Part shown: piece after piece, positions 9,403-19,202 of the stretch
How positions within the stretch are numbered: the first letter of the stretch is position 1
How the letters are laid out: each line of letters starts with the position of its first letter
Assembly (NCBI RefSeq): GCF_011388195.1
Contig: NZ_CP049990.1
Location: 2,666,001-2,730,000 of the forward strand
Direction of reading: 5' to 3'
Length of the DNA: 64,000 nt
Source of the DNA: Pusillimonas sp. DMV24BSW_D
GTDB lineage: Bacteria; Pseudomonadota; Gammaproteobacteria; Burkholderiales; Burkholderiaceae_B
Program-made: the position numbers and the translations under genes
Notes under the pieces: model-generated
Databases searched by the model: none
Told to the model about the DNA's origin: nothing
Seen by the model: the letters and a program-made list of their open reading frames with translations, nothing else

Positions 9403-11394
9403 TCAATTGATTTCGGCGCAATGTTGTTTTGCCATGAACACAAGAACCTGCTCAGGGTCTCGTGTTCGGGCAAACGGCGGTAAACCCCGCCACAATAGTT
9501 TTCCATAAGGCTTATCCACCAGCCTGCGATCAGCCACCATCAGCACGCCCCAATCAGACTCTGAACGAATTAAACGCCCGGCCCCTTGCTTCAACGCGAC
9601 AGCGGCCTCCGGAAGCTGATATTCCATGAACGGATTCCCGCCCTCTTCACGACATGCATTAAGCCGGGCCTCCAAGACAGGGTCGTCGGGCGGCGCAAAC
9701 GGCAATTTGTCGATGGCCACCAAAGTAAGCGCGTCGCCTGGTACGTCGATCCCTTCCCAGAAACTGGCACTCCCCACCAACACAGCATTCTTCGACGCTT
9801 GAAAACGCTCCAACAAGCCACGTCGCGAACCCACTCCTTGCTGCATTAGCAAGCGATCAATACCGCGTTCGTCGAAAGCTTCTTTCAGCAACTCAGTGAT
9901 ACGATCTACCGCCCTTAAGGTTGTACACAACACCAACACCCCTCCGGGCGAGGCTTCGATGAGCGGCACCAGCTGCTGAACAAACTGCTCAGTAAAGGCG
10001 GGAGAATTAGGCAACGGCAAACTGGACGGCACAAACAACATACCCTGCGTTGCGTAATCGAATGGAGACTCCCAGCGCTCGGTGGCGGCGTCGTATAAAC
10101 CCAACTGACGCTGGAAATAAGAAAAATCGCCGTTAACCGACAAAGTGGCCGAGGTAAAAACCCACGATTGGTCTGGGCGGCGAAAACGCGAGAACAATTG
10201 TGCCACTGACAGCGGGGCGCTATGCAAGCGAAAATGCTGAGGGCTGGTTTCAACCCATCGAACCAGCGTTGTCGTTATTGGTTCCTGAGCACTCCCCGCG
10301 TTCGCGGCCGCACGAGCCCACTGGAACAAACGTGCCGCCAAATCTGTGCAGGTTCGATGCAAGGTCTGCAAATCAGGATGCTTTTCAGCGACAACAGCAA
10401 GTCGTTCATTGCACGCAGCAAGAACCTCATGCAATTGAGTCAAACCCTCGTGCACAGACTCTGCGGAAGGCATGGACTCGTATGTCGCTCTCTTTGCCGG
10501 CAAACGATCCACCGGGTCGACACGCAAACGCAATTCACGCGTCGCCTGCTGAATTTTCACATGCCATTGCGGCCAGTCAGTGGCCTCCCGCGCCTGAGCC
10601 AGCCCTACCGCCTCAACCTGACGTGCCAACTCAAGCAACTGATTTGACGACACACTACTACCCAGAAATCGCGTCGCGATGTCGGGAAGCTGATGCGCTT
10701 CGTCGAACACGACTAACTGCACCTCGGGTAGCAAATCAGTAATCCCTTCGTCGCGCAAAGCCAAGTCGGCCATGAACAGCGCGTGATTTACAACGATAAC
10801 GTCTGCTTCCTGCGCTTGTCGTCTGGCCTTATAAACAAAACACGACTTCAAATGCGGGCACGTCTGACCCAGGCAGTTATCACGCGTTGAAACCACGCGG
10901 TTCCAGATATCTGCGTTATCGGGCACTTGCGTCAATTCAGCCTTGTCACCGCTTTGGCTTTGAGTTGCGAATACTTGTATATGCCTTAACTGGGCGACCT
11001 CCTGACGCGACTTTAAAGCCCGGTCGTCGTCTTGCAGACGTTCAAGATGATAGTGACACACGTAATTGCTGCGCCCTTTCAATAGCGCGGCCCCAACCGG
11101 CAACGCCAGCGCCTCCCGCAAACGCGGCAAATCACGCCGATACAACTGATCCTGCAATGTACGCGTGCCAGTTGACACCAACACTTTGGCGCCGCTTAAA
11201 AAGGCCGGTACGAGATAAGCCCATGTTTTACCCGTACCAGTCCCTGCCTCCGCAATCAGAACGGAATGATCATGAACCGCCTGTTCAATTGCCTGCGCCA
11301 GCGCCAACTGCGCCTGACGCGGACGATAACCGGACACCGAACGAGCAAGCGGCCCACCGTCGGCAAAGGTTGTAGCAAGTGCGTCGTCCAACAT
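9403..11394 (-). CDS. yoaA: DinG/YoaA-family ATP-dependent DNA helicase
   Basis: XPD-like superfamily 2 helicase with a 5'-3' Fe-S architecture, used in replication-associated repair. 663 residues. Seen: Walker A AEAGTGTGKT (48-57), four Fe-S cysteines at about 113, 174, 179 and 185, DEAH box 231-234 (VVFDEAHQLPD), and C-terminal motifs GSASFWEGIDVPGD and QGAGRLIRS. Length and the absence of an exonuclease domain favour YoaA over DinG proper; the choice is inference. Divergent from tex with 113 bp between starts. Confidence 0.9.
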   Translation of the reverse strand: MLDDALATTFADGGPLARSVSGYRPRQAQLALAQAIEQAVHDHSVLIAEAGTGTGKTWAYLVPAFLSGAKVLVSTGTRTLQDQLYRRDLPRLREALALPVGAALLKGRSNYVCHYHLERLQDDDRALKSRQEVAQLRHIQVFATQSQSGDKAELTQVPDNADIWNRVVSTRDNCLGQTCPHLKSCFVYKARRQAQEADVIVVNHALFMADLALRDEGITDLLPEVQLVVFDEAHQLPDIATRFLGSSVSSNQLLELARQVEAVGLAQAREATDWPQWHVKIQQATRELRLRVDPVDRLPAKRATYESMPSAESVHEGLTQLHEVLAACNERLAVVAEKHPDLQTLHRTCTDLAARLFQWARAAANAGSAQEPITTTLVRWVETSPQHFRLHSAPLSVAQLFSRFRRPDQSWVFTSATLSVNGDFSYFQRQLGLYDAATERWESPFDYATQGMLFVPSSLPLPNSPAFTEQFVQQLVPLIEASPGGVLVLCTTLRAVDRITELLKEAFDERGIDRLLMQQGVGSRRGLLERFQASKNAVLVGSASFWEGIDVPGDALTLVAIDKLPFAPPDDPVLEARLNACREEGGNPFMEYQLPEAAVALKQGAGRLIRSESDWGVLMVADRRLVDKPYGKLLWRGLPPFARTRDPEQVLVFMAKQHCAEIN

Positions 11395-11507
11395 CAGGCA
11401 ATCCTGTTTTACTCTGTCAAGACATAATCATAACTGGCGAAAAAGACTGGATTGCGCCCAATGTGGCAAAATGCCCCGCTTGAAGTTAATAAAGCCGTAT
11501 CCAAAAC

Positions 11508-13895
11508 ATGTCGACAATTGCTGAAAACAAAACTCCCGCCACCCAAACCCACCAGAGCGCCGGCCCGGATTTCATTATTGCGTTATTGGCTGAAGAGCTT
11601 CGTGTGCGCCCGGCCCAGGTACGCACCGCTGTCGAACTCATGGATGGCGGCGCCACCGTTCCGTTTATTGCCCGTTATCGCAAGGAAGCAACCGGTGGTT
11701 TGGACGACGGTCAGCTACGACAGCTGGAGGTTCGCTTACTATATGTGCGCGAACTCGAAGACCGCCGTCACACGGTTCTGGAATCGATCGAGCAGCAAGG
11801 TAAGCTAACAGAAGCGCTAAAGCAAGACCTTTTGTCTGCCACGACAAAACAGCGCCTGGAAGACTTGTACGCACCCTACAAACCGAAACGTCGCACTCGC
11901 GCGCAAATAGCCATTGAAGCGGGGCTGGAACCTCTGGCAGACGCGATTCTGAACGATAAAAGCAGCGATCCCTTTGCACTGGCAAGTGCTTATTTCAACG
12001 CTGAGGCGAATATCAATGATGACAAAGCCGCGCTAGACGGTGCGAGAGATATTCTGGCCGAGCGCTTTGCCGAGAATGCCGACCTATTGGCTCATATGCG
12101 TTCATACATAGAAGCGAACGGCATGCTGTACGCGAAGGTCATTGACGGCAAAGAGCAGGAAGGCGCCAATTTTCGCGACTGGTTCAACTTTCATGAAACG
12201 CTCAAAAGCCTGCCTTCGCATCGTATTTTGGCGTTATTGCGTGGTCGCCAACAGGGTGTACTCGATTTGCGTATCGGCTTGAGTCCCGACCTGGACGAAC
12301 AATCGCCCCATCCCTGCATTACCCGCATCGCCGAGTTTCTTCATCTGGGCGCCCGCTTCGACAACCAGGCGCCCGCTCGCGCCAAATGGCTGGGCGAAGT
12401 ATGCCGCTGGTCGTGGCGAGTAAAGTTGCTGACCACTTTTGAAACTGAATTTATTGGGGTGCTGCGTGAGCGCGCCGAACAAGAAGCCATTCACGTTTTT
12501 GCCAATAACCTGAAAGATTTGCTGCTGGCGGCTCCGGCAGGCCCCAAATCCGTCATCGGCCTCGATCCCGGTATCCGGACCGGCGTAAAAGTAGCGGTAA
12601 TCGACGAAACGGGGAAACTACTGGAAACAGCCACCATTTATCCGTTCGAACCAAAACGAGATCGTAAAGGCGCATTAACAACACTGGCCACACTGGTACA
12701 ACGGCACCACGTTGAGCTAATCGCCATCGGCAACGGCACGGCTTCGCGCGAAACAGAGCAATTGGCAGCCGAACTGCAAGACCTGTTACCCGAGCCTCAC
12801 CCCACCCGTGTCATTGTCTCCGAGGCGGGCGCCTCGGTATATTCTGCGTCGGAACTGGCCGCTCTTGAATTCCCCGATCTGGACGTCAGTTTACGTGGCG
12901 CCGTATCGATCGCGCGACGTCTGCAAGATCCCTTGGCCGAACTCGTAAAGATTGAACCTAAAGCCATTGGCGTAGGCCAATACCAGCACGACGTCAACCA
13001 ACGGGAGCTGGCACGATCGCTTGATGCGGTGGTTGAAGACTGCGTGAACGCCGTTGGCGTTGATGTCAACACCGCTTCGGCCGCCTTATTAAGCCGGGTG
13101 TCCGGCCTGAATGCCGGTTTGGCGCGCCAAATTGTGGAATGGCGCAATGAAAACGGAGCCTTCCCCGACCGCAAGACCCTGCTGAAAGTCCCCCGTTTTG
13201 GTGAGAAAACCTTCGAGCAAGCCGCCGGATTTTTGCGTATTCCCGATGGCCAAAATCCACTCGACGCTTCGGCGGTTCACCCCGAAGCCTATCCGGTCGT
13301 CGAACGCATTCTAAAGAAAATCAATGCACAGGCAAAACAAATTGTTGGCCGGCAAGGAGGGCTTAAAGGCTTGTCGCCAAGCGAATTTACTGACGAACGC
13401 TTCGGGCTGCCAACCGTGAAAGATATTTTCCAGGAACTGGAAAAGCCCGGCCGTGACCCACGACCCGAATTTAAAACAGCGCAATTCAAGGAAGGCGTGA
13501 ATACTTTAAGCGACCTTCAACCAGGCATGGTTCTTGAAGGTGTCGTAACCAATGTAGCCAATTTTGGGGCATTTATTGATATTGGCGTTCACCAGGACGG
13601 CCTGGTGCACATTTCGGCGCTGTCGAACCGCTTTGTGAAAGACCCCCGCGATGTCGTGCGCGTGGGTCAAACCGTTCAGGTAAAGGTGATGGAAATTGAC
13701 CTAAACCGCAAACGCGTCGGCTTAAGCATGCGTCTTGATGACGTACCGGGTGAAGCGTCAGGCGCCTCGAAAGCAAGCGGCAAACCGATGCAATCCAGCC
13801 AGAAACGCGCGTCAGCTCCCAACAAACCCGGCAACCAGGCCCAGCCGGCTAACAACGCCATGGCGGCGGCGTTCGCCAAGCTCAAGCAGAAATAA
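11508..13895 (+). CDS. tex: Tex, RNA-binding transcription accessory protein
   Basis: Cytoplasmic nucleic-acid-binding protein related to eukaryotic Spt6; first found as a regulator of toxin expression in Bordetella pertussis. 795 residues. Domain order: N-terminal helical HTH region, YqgF RNase-H-like fold ([19 protein letters not shown], about residue 345 on), helix-hairpin-helix repeats ([34 protein letters not shown]), and a C-terminal S1 domain ([19 protein letters not shown]). A Lys/Ala/Ser-rich tail closes it. Monocistronic, convergent with trpS. Confidence 0.97.
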   Translation: MSTIAENKTPATQTHQSAGPDFIIALLAEELRVRPAQVRTAVELMDGGATVPFIARYRKEATGGLDDGQLRQLEVRLLYVRELEDRRHTVLESIEQQGKLTEALKQDLLSATTKQRLEDLYAPYKPKRRTRAQIAIEAGLEPLADAILNDKSSDPFALASAYFNAEANINDDKAALDGARDILAERFAENADLLAHMRSYIEANGMLYAKVIDGKEQEGANFRDWFNFHETLKSLPSHRILALLRGRQQGVLDLRIGLSPDLDEQSPHPCITRIAEFLHLGARFDNQAPARAKWLGEVCRWSWRVKLLTTFETEFIGVLRERAEQEAIHVFANNLKDLLLAAPAGPKSVIGLDPGIRTGVKVAVIDETGKLLETATIYPFEPKRDRKGALTTLATLVQRHHVELIAIGNGTASRETEQLAAELQDLLPEPHPTRVIVSEAGASVYSASELAALEFPDLDVSLRGAVSIARRLQDPLAELVKIEPKAIGVGQYQHDVNQRELARSLDAVVEDCVNAVGVDVNTASAALLSRVSGLNAGLARQIVEWRNENGAFPDRKTLLKVPRFGEKTFEQAAGFLRIPDGQNPLDASAVHPEAYPVVERILKKINAQAKQIVGRQGGLKGLSPSEFTDERFGLPTVKDIFQELEKPGRDPRPEFKTAQFKEGVNTLSDLQPGMVLEGVVTNVANFGAFIDIGVHQDGLVHISALSNRFVKDPRDVVRVGQTVQVKVMEIDLNRKRVGLSMRLDDVPGEASGASKASGKPMQSSQKRASAPNKPGNQAQPANNAMAAAFAKLKQK

Positions 13896-13930
13896 TAAGG
13901 TAACAAGAAACCTCAGGATTCCCCACCACC

Positions 13931-15265
13931 TTATTCGGCGTCGCGATTCAACTGATGGACAACCTCAGCAACTGTTTTCAGTTGTGCATCAGACAAATGA
14001 CAAAAAGTTTGGCCTTGCCACGCCAATTGCCAAACACCGTCTTGCAACAGCGCCAGGGCCTGCGGCCCCTGCTGCTTCAATGCAGCCATGGCCTGACCCG
14101 CGTCTTTAGGCTGATCAAACCCTTCCGATAGAAGCAATTCCTCGCCCTGTGCAGACAACAGGCGAAAATGGAACTTTCCATTCTCCCTGAAACTAACAAA
14201 ACGCGCACTGCGGCTTTTTGCTTTATCTTTATTGCCGTCGCCTGCAGACGAGACCGGTGCACGCAAGCCCACTGCCTCCCGCAAACGCGTCATTAAGTCA
14301 CCCGACTGCTTGCGTGCTTTCAACGCGCCGGCCTGCAAAATAGATTCGATTTTCGACGGGTCGGCCATTAATTGATTATATTTTTCACGCATCGGCCCAA
14401 TAATGGATTCCAGCAACTCATAGAGTTGCGTTTTTGCTTCACCCCAACCCAGACCTTCTTCAAGGGAACGGCGAAACGCACTGGCTTGATCCGGCGTCGC
14501 GAATGCGCGGTACAAGGCAAATACATGTGAGCTGTCGGGATCCTTGGACACACCCGGCTCGCGCGAATCAGTCACGATACGCATAATTGCGTTACGCAAT
14601 GCTTGCGACCCCCCTTCAAACAAGGGAATGGTATTGTCGTAACTCTTGGACATCTTGCGCCCATCCAAACCCGGCAAGGTTGCCACCTCATCGTCAACCT
14701 GCGCCTCGGGCAATACAAAAAACGCCTCGCCTTTACCGTATAAGTGATTAAAACGTTGTGCGATATCGCGAGCCATTTCAAGATGCTGAATTTGATCACG
14801 CCCAACGGGTACTTTATTCGCATTAAAAATAAGAATGTCGGCGGCCATAAGTACCGGATACGAAAACAAGCCCATGGTCACACCGTCGTCGGGGTCCTCA
14901 CCTTTCTCGGTATTCTGATCTACTGAGGCTTTATAAGCATGGGCACGATTCATCAATCCTTTAGGCGTTACGCACGACAACATCCAGCACAGCTCGGTGG
15001 TTTCCGGAATATCCGACTGCCGATAAAAGGTGACTTTTTCGGGATCCAACCCTGCCGCAATCCAGGTTGCGGCAATTTCCAACCGCGAGCGCGCCACCCT
15101 TTCAGGATCTTCACATTTAATCAGCGCGTGATAATCAGCCATGAAAAAGAAGGCATCGACACCCGATTGGCGGCTTAACTCAATGGCGGGACGGATCGCG
15201 CCCGCATAGTTCCCCAAATGCGGGGTGCCTGTTGTTGTAATACCGGTTAGAACACGAGTTGTCAT
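13931..15265 (-). CDS. trpS: Tryptophanyl-tRNA synthetase with C-terminal YegP-like domain
   Basis: Class I synthetase charging tRNA-Trp. 444 residues against roughly 330 for the E. coli enzyme. Seen: HIGH-type motif TPHLGN (14-19), GRDQIQHLEM (155-164) and KMSKS (204-208). After about residue 340 a Ser/Lys-rich linker leads to an added domain, RFVSFRENGKFHFRLLSAQG (355-374) and then EELLLSEGF, which resembles the YegP/DUF1508 fold, and then a short unmatched tail. The extra domain appears to be a betaproteobacterial variant; its role is unknown. The upstream neighbour zapE is on the same strand, 47 bp away. Confidence 0.95.
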   Translation of the reverse strand: MTTRVLTGITTTGTPHLGNYAGAIRPAIELSRQSGVDAFFFMADYHALIKCEDPERVARSRLEIAATWIAAGLDPEKVTFYRQSDIPETTELCWMLSCVTPKGLMNRAHAYKASVDQNTEKGEDPDDGVTMGLFSYPVLMAADILIFNANKVPVGRDQIQHLEMARDIAQRFNHLYGKGEAFFVLPEAQVDDEVATLPGLDGRKMSKSYDNTIPLFEGGSQALRNAIMRIVTDSREPGVSKDPDSSHVFALYRAFATPDQASAFRRSLEEGLGWGEAKTQLYELLESIIGPMREKYNQLMADPSKIESILQAGALKARKQSGDLMTRLREAVGLRAPVSSAGDGNKDKAKSRSARFVSFRENGKFHFRLLSAQGEELLLSEGFDQPKDAGQAMAALKQQGPQALALLQDGVWQLAWQGQTFCHLSDAQLKTVAEVVHQLNRDAE

Positions 15266-15312
15266 GATAAAAATAAAAATTCGCTCAATAGAAATAATGA
15301 CGCAACCGCACG

Positions 15313-16404
15313 CTAAAGCGTTACCGCAGCGCGTCGTTCGGCATCAAGGTACTCACGCGACTGCATCTCAAGCAAGCGCGATACCGTACGATGAAACTCA
15401 TTGGACATCGGCCCTTCAGTGTAAAGCGCTTCCGGCTCACACTCTGCGGAAATCAGTAACTTAACTTTATGATCATAAAAAACGTCGACCAACCATGTGA
15501 AGCGCCGCGCCTCCGAAGCCTGTCGTGAATCCATACGCGGCACATCAGACAAAATAACGGTTTGAAAACGGCTGGCCAATTCCAGATAATCGTTTTGCGA
15601 GCGGGGCCCACCGCACATCGTGGCAAAATCGAACCACACAACGCTCCCTGCAAGAGCAACCGCCTTAAGCTGCCGATGCTCAACCGTGAGTACTGGTTTC
15701 TGAGGAGCGGTATCGGCCAACCGGTCGAACGCGTCCTGCAGCGCCTCACGCGTTTTGGCATTCAATGGCGTAAGATACATTTTGACCTGCTCTAATGCGC
15801 GGCGCCTGTAATCAACTCCCGTGTCCACGTTAACAACATCCAACCGTTCCTGAATCAATTTAATAGCAGGAAGAATACGATCACGATGCAAACCGTCCGG
15901 ATACAAGGTCGACGGCTCATAGTTGGACGTCATGACAAACGACGTTCCATTTTCGAACAGCTTAAGCAACAAACGATACAGAATCATGGCATCGGCTACA
16001 TCCGACACATGGAACTCATCGAAGCAAATGAGGCGATAGCGCTTGGAAATACGGCGTGCAACTTCGTCTAAAGGGTCTTGCCGGCCTTTGACTTCATCAA
16101 GCTGTCGATGCACACCTCGCATGAATTCATGAAAATGCAGTCGCCCCTTGCGTTTAAGCGGCACGGTGGCGTAGAAAGCGTCCATAAGAAAACTTTTGCC
16201 TCGACCCACGCCGCCCCACATGTATACACCACGCGGGATGTCAGGACGGCGGAACAGCTTGCGCAGTGGAGACGAACGTGCTTGCTTATATACGACCCAG
16301 TCGTCATAAAATTGTTGCAGGCGATCAATTGCCGCTTCTTGTGCCTGGTCGGCGCTAAATCCTCGTTCGCCTAACGCCTGCTGATAATATTCACGTACAT
16401 TCAT
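15313..16404 (-). CDS. zapE: Cell division protein ZapE (AFG1-like ATPase)
   Basis: ATPase that associates with the Z ring late in constriction. 363 residues. Walker A GGVGRGKS (64-71), Walker B LICFDEFHVSD with Asp129/Glu130, and the AFG1-like motif FVMTSNYEPSTLYPDGLHRD. It lies downstream of the 2-oxoglutarate dehydrogenase genes but a strong hairpin separates it from lpdA, so it likely has its own promoter or depends on read-through. Confidence 0.94.
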   Translation of the reverse strand: MNVREYYQQALGERGFSADQAQEAAIDRLQQFYDDWVVYKQARSSPLRKLFRRPDIPRGVYMWGGVGRGKSFLMDAFYATVPLKRKGRLHFHEFMRGVHRQLDEVKGRQDPLDEVARRISKRYRLICFDEFHVSDVADAMILYRLLLKLFENGTSFVMTSNYEPSTLYPDGLHRDRILPAIKLIQERLDVVNVDTGVDYRRRALEQVKMYLTPLNAKTREALQDAFDRLADTAPQKPVLTVEHRQLKAVALAGSVVWFDFATMCGGPRSQNDYLELASRFQTVILSDVPRMDSRQASEARRFTWLVDVFYDHKVKLLISAECEPEALYTEGPMSNEFHRTVSRLLEMQSREYLDAERRAAVTL

Positions 16405-16419
16405 AAGAAAAGTTTGAAC

Positions 16420-16449
16420 GCAAAAAGGGGCGAACCCGCCCCTTTTTGC
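16420..16449 (-). terminator. Terminator after the odh operon
   Basis: Perfect 13-bp inverted repeat (GCAAAAAGGGGCG and its complement) with a 4-nt loop between the lpdA stop and the zapE start. A and T runs flank the G/C core on both sides, so it can act on either strand; on the minus strand it ends the sucA-sucB-lpdA transcript. Confidence 0.85.
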
Positions 16450-16475
16450 AGCACATTACGACAACGTCGATAACA

Positions 16476-17903
16476 TTAAAAATTAAGTGCGCGCTTATCA
16501 ACCGCCAACGCGGCTTCCTTCATCGACTCAGATAAAGTTGGATGAGCGTGACAAATACGCGCAATGTCCTCAGCCGCGCCACGGAACTCCATGATGGTAA
16601 CGGCCTCGGAAATCAGTTCGGATGCCGACGGCCCAATAATATGGACACCCAACACTTCGTCGGATTTGGCATCGGCCAGAATTTTCACAAAACCGGTGGT
16701 GTCACCCAGAGCCCGCGCGCGCCCATTGGCCATGAACGGGAAGGAGCCAGTATTGTACTGAACACCCTCTTTCTTCAATTGCTGCTCGGTTTTACCGACC
16801 CATGCAATTTCCGGTGAAGTGTAAATAACATTGGGGATCGTATCGAAATTCACATGACCATGCTGACCCGCCATACGTTCAGCCACCGCCACGCCTTCTT
16901 CCTCGGCTTTATGCGCCAGCATGGGGCCGCGAACAACGTCACCCACCGCCCATACATTGGGCAAATTCGTGCGGCAATCTTCGTCGACCACCACAAAGCC
17001 ACGCTCATCGAGCTTCAAGCCGACGGTATCAACTCCCAAGCCTTCCGTATGCGGGACACGGCCAATTGACACGACAAGGCGATCGACCGAAATGGACTGC
17101 TCTTGACCTTTGGCATCGGTATAGGGAATGGTAATAGACTTGGCGGTCGTTTTAACTTCGCCGATTTTCACGCCGGTTTGAATGTTCAGGCCTTGCTTGG
17201 TAAACACCTTAAGCGCTTCTTTTGCGACGGCCTGATCAGTGACGGGCAGAAAATCGGGCATGGCTTCCAGAACAGTCACTTCAGCACCCAAACGGCGCCA
17301 GACACTGCCTAATTCAAGACCGATGACACCAGCACCGATCACACCCAGTTTCTTGGGTACCCCATCGATACGCAACGCGCCGTCATTCGAGAGTATTTTC
17401 TTTTCGTCAAACGGCAGGCCTGGCAATTCACGCGGAGCCGAACCCGTTGCGACCACCACATTTTTAGCGATGAGATCCTCTTCCTTGTCACCTGATACCT
17501 TGATCGACCAGCCACCATCGACCTTGGCAACGAAAGAGCCCGTGCCATTGAAGTAGGTCACTTTATTCTTTTTGAACAAGTACAGAATCCCTTCGTTATT
17601 CTGCTTGACTACCGTTTCCTTGCGCCCCAGCATCGTATCCAGTTTCAAGCTTACGCCCTTCACGTCGATACCGTGTTCCGAGAAATGATGATTGGCTTGC
17701 TCAAAATGCTCTGACGATTGCAGCAAGGCCTTCGAAGGAATGCAACCTACGTTAGTGCAAGTGCCGCCGGGAGCGGGCTTGCCATCGGACGTCTTCCAGG
17801 CGTCAATACACGCAACCGACATACCCAGTTGCGCAGCTCGAATTGCCGCAATATAACCACCGGGGCCGGCCCCGATTACCACTACATCAAAATTCTTAGC
17901 CAT
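16476..17903 (-). CDS. lpdA: Dihydrolipoyl dehydrogenase (E3)
   Basis: FAD enzyme that reoxidises the dihydrolipoyl group of 2-oxoglutarate dehydrogenase (and possibly pyruvate dehydrogenase), making NADH. 475 residues. Seen: FAD motif [14 protein letters not shown] (7-20), redox disulfide [13 protein letters not shown] (Cys49, Cys54), NAD motif [16 protein letters not shown], and the C-terminal catalytic His in CHAHPTLSE. Last gene of sucA-sucB-lpdA, 31 bp after sucB. Confidence 0.96.
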   Translation of the reverse strand: MAKNFDVVVIGAGPGGYIAAIRAAQLGMSVACIDAWKTSDGKPAPGGTCTNVGCIPSKALLQSSEHFEQANHHFSEHGIDVKGVSLKLDTMLGRKETVVKQNNEGILYLFKKNKVTYFNGTGSFVAKVDGGWSIKVSGDKEEDLIAKNVVVATGSAPRELPGLPFDEKKILSNDGALRIDGVPKKLGVIGAGVIGLELGSVWRRLGAEVTVLEAMPDFLPVTDQAVAKEALKVFTKQGLNIQTGVKIGEVKTTAKSITIPYTDAKGQEQSISVDRLVVSIGRVPHTEGLGVDTVGLKLDERGFVVVDEDCRTNLPNVWAVGDVVRGPMLAHKAEEEGVAVAERMAGQHGHVNFDTIPNVIYTSPEIAWVGKTEQQLKKEGVQYNTGSFPFMANGRARALGDTTGFVKILADAKSDEVLGVHIIGPSASELISEAVTIMEFRGAAEDIARICHAHPTLSESMKEAALAVDKRALNF

Positions 17904-17934
17904 TGTTTATCCAATTAGTTTGGTCCGCCAAAAT

Positions 17935-19170
17935 TTAAACGTCGAGCAACAAACGTTGCGGATCTTCCAACGCCTCTTTCATTGCCACCAACGCCAGCAC
18001 GGCTTCGCGCCCATCGATGATACGGTGATCGTATGACAGTGCGAGGTAATTCATGGGGCGAATGACAATTTGGCCGTTTTCGACAACCGGGCGATCTTTC
18101 GTGGCATGGATACCCAAAATAGCCGATTGAGGCGGATTAATAATAGGTGTAGACAACATTGAGCCGAACACACCGCCATTGGAAATTGAGAATGTACCGC
18201 CAGTGAGCTCTTCCAGGCCCAACTTGCCGTCGCGGGCGCGAGCGCCAAAATCGGCAATCTGCTTTTCAATCTCAGCAATAGTGAGTTGGTCGGCATTACG
18301 CAAAATAGGCACAACCAAACCACGCGGGCTACCGACGGCAATACCGATGTCGAAATAACCATGGTAGATGATATCTTTGCCGTCTACTGACGCATTCACA
18401 ACCGGGTATTTCTTCAATGCCGCAACCGCTGCCTTAACAAAGAAAGAAGTGAAGCCCAGTTTTACGCCGTGCTCTTTCTCGAATTTGTCTTTGTAGCGCG
18501 CGCGGATATCGAGTACACCCTGCATGTTTACTTCGTTAAAAGTAGTCAGGATGGCGTTTTCTGACTGCGACTGAAGCAGGCGCTCGGCCACGCGAGCCCG
18601 CAGGCGGCTCATCGGTACGCGCTGCTCAGGACGACCATCAAGAGACAAACTGGTCGGTGCAGGCGCGGCTGCCTGTTGTTTCTTGGCACCGGCTTCAGCA
18701 CTCATGGCGTCGGCTTTGGTAACACGGCCACCACGACCTGAGCCATCGATATCGGAAGGATCAATACCTTTTTCAGCCAAAATTTTACCGGCAGCCGGAG
18801 ACGCCGCAGATGCTGCGGAGGACTTCGAGCCGCCCGCGGCCGGAGCGCTTTCCTCTTTAGCAGGCGCCGCCTCTTGCTTGGCAGGCTCAGCTTCTTTTGC
18901 CGGCGCTTCCTTGGGCGCACTGGCCTTGCCTTCACTGTCGATACGGGCAAGCACCTCGCCGGAACCAACGGTGCTGCCGTCGCCTTTAACAATTTCAGAC
19001 AACACGCCAGCGGCCGGTGCCGGTACTTCCAGCACAACCTTGTCGGTTTCCACTTCGATCAGGATTTCGTCGGCTTCCACAGCCTCGCCGGGTTTTTTCT
19101 TCCACTCGAGCAACGTTGCCTCTGAAACAGATTCCGACAATTGGGGAACGAGAACTTCTGTAATAGCCAT
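17935..19170 (-). CDS. sucB: 2-oxoglutarate dehydrogenase E2, dihydrolipoyl succinyltransferase
   Basis: Core of the 2-oxoglutarate dehydrogenase complex; transfers succinyl groups to CoA. 411 residues: one lipoyl domain with modified Lys44 in [11 protein letters not shown], an Ala/Pro/Lys/Glu-rich flexible linker (about 80-125), a peripheral subunit-binding domain ([20 protein letters not shown]), and the acyltransferase domain ending in the catalytic motif [13 protein letters not shown]. Lies 32 bp after sucA. Confidence 0.97.
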   Translation of the reverse strand: MAITEVLVPQLSESVSEATLLEWKKKPGEAVEADEILIEVETDKVVLEVPAPAAGVLSEIVKGDGSTVGSGEVLARIDSEGKASAPKEAPAKEAEPAKQEAAPAKEESAPAAGGSKSSAASAASPAAGKILAEKGIDPSDIDGSGRGGRVTKADAMSAEAGAKKQQAAAPAPTSLSLDGRPEQRVPMSRLRARVAERLLQSQSENAILTTFNEVNMQGVLDIRARYKDKFEKEHGVKLGFTSFFVKAAVAALKKYPVVNASVDGKDIIYHGYFDIGIAVGSPRGLVVPILRNADQLTIAEIEKQIADFGARARDGKLGLEELTGGTFSISNGGVFGSMLSTPIINPPQSAILGIHATKDRPVVENGQIVIRPMNYLALSYDHRIIDGREAVLALVAMKEALEDPQRLLLDV

Positions 19171-19202
19171 AATATTTTGATTCCGTAATGTTAGATATGC
19201 GT

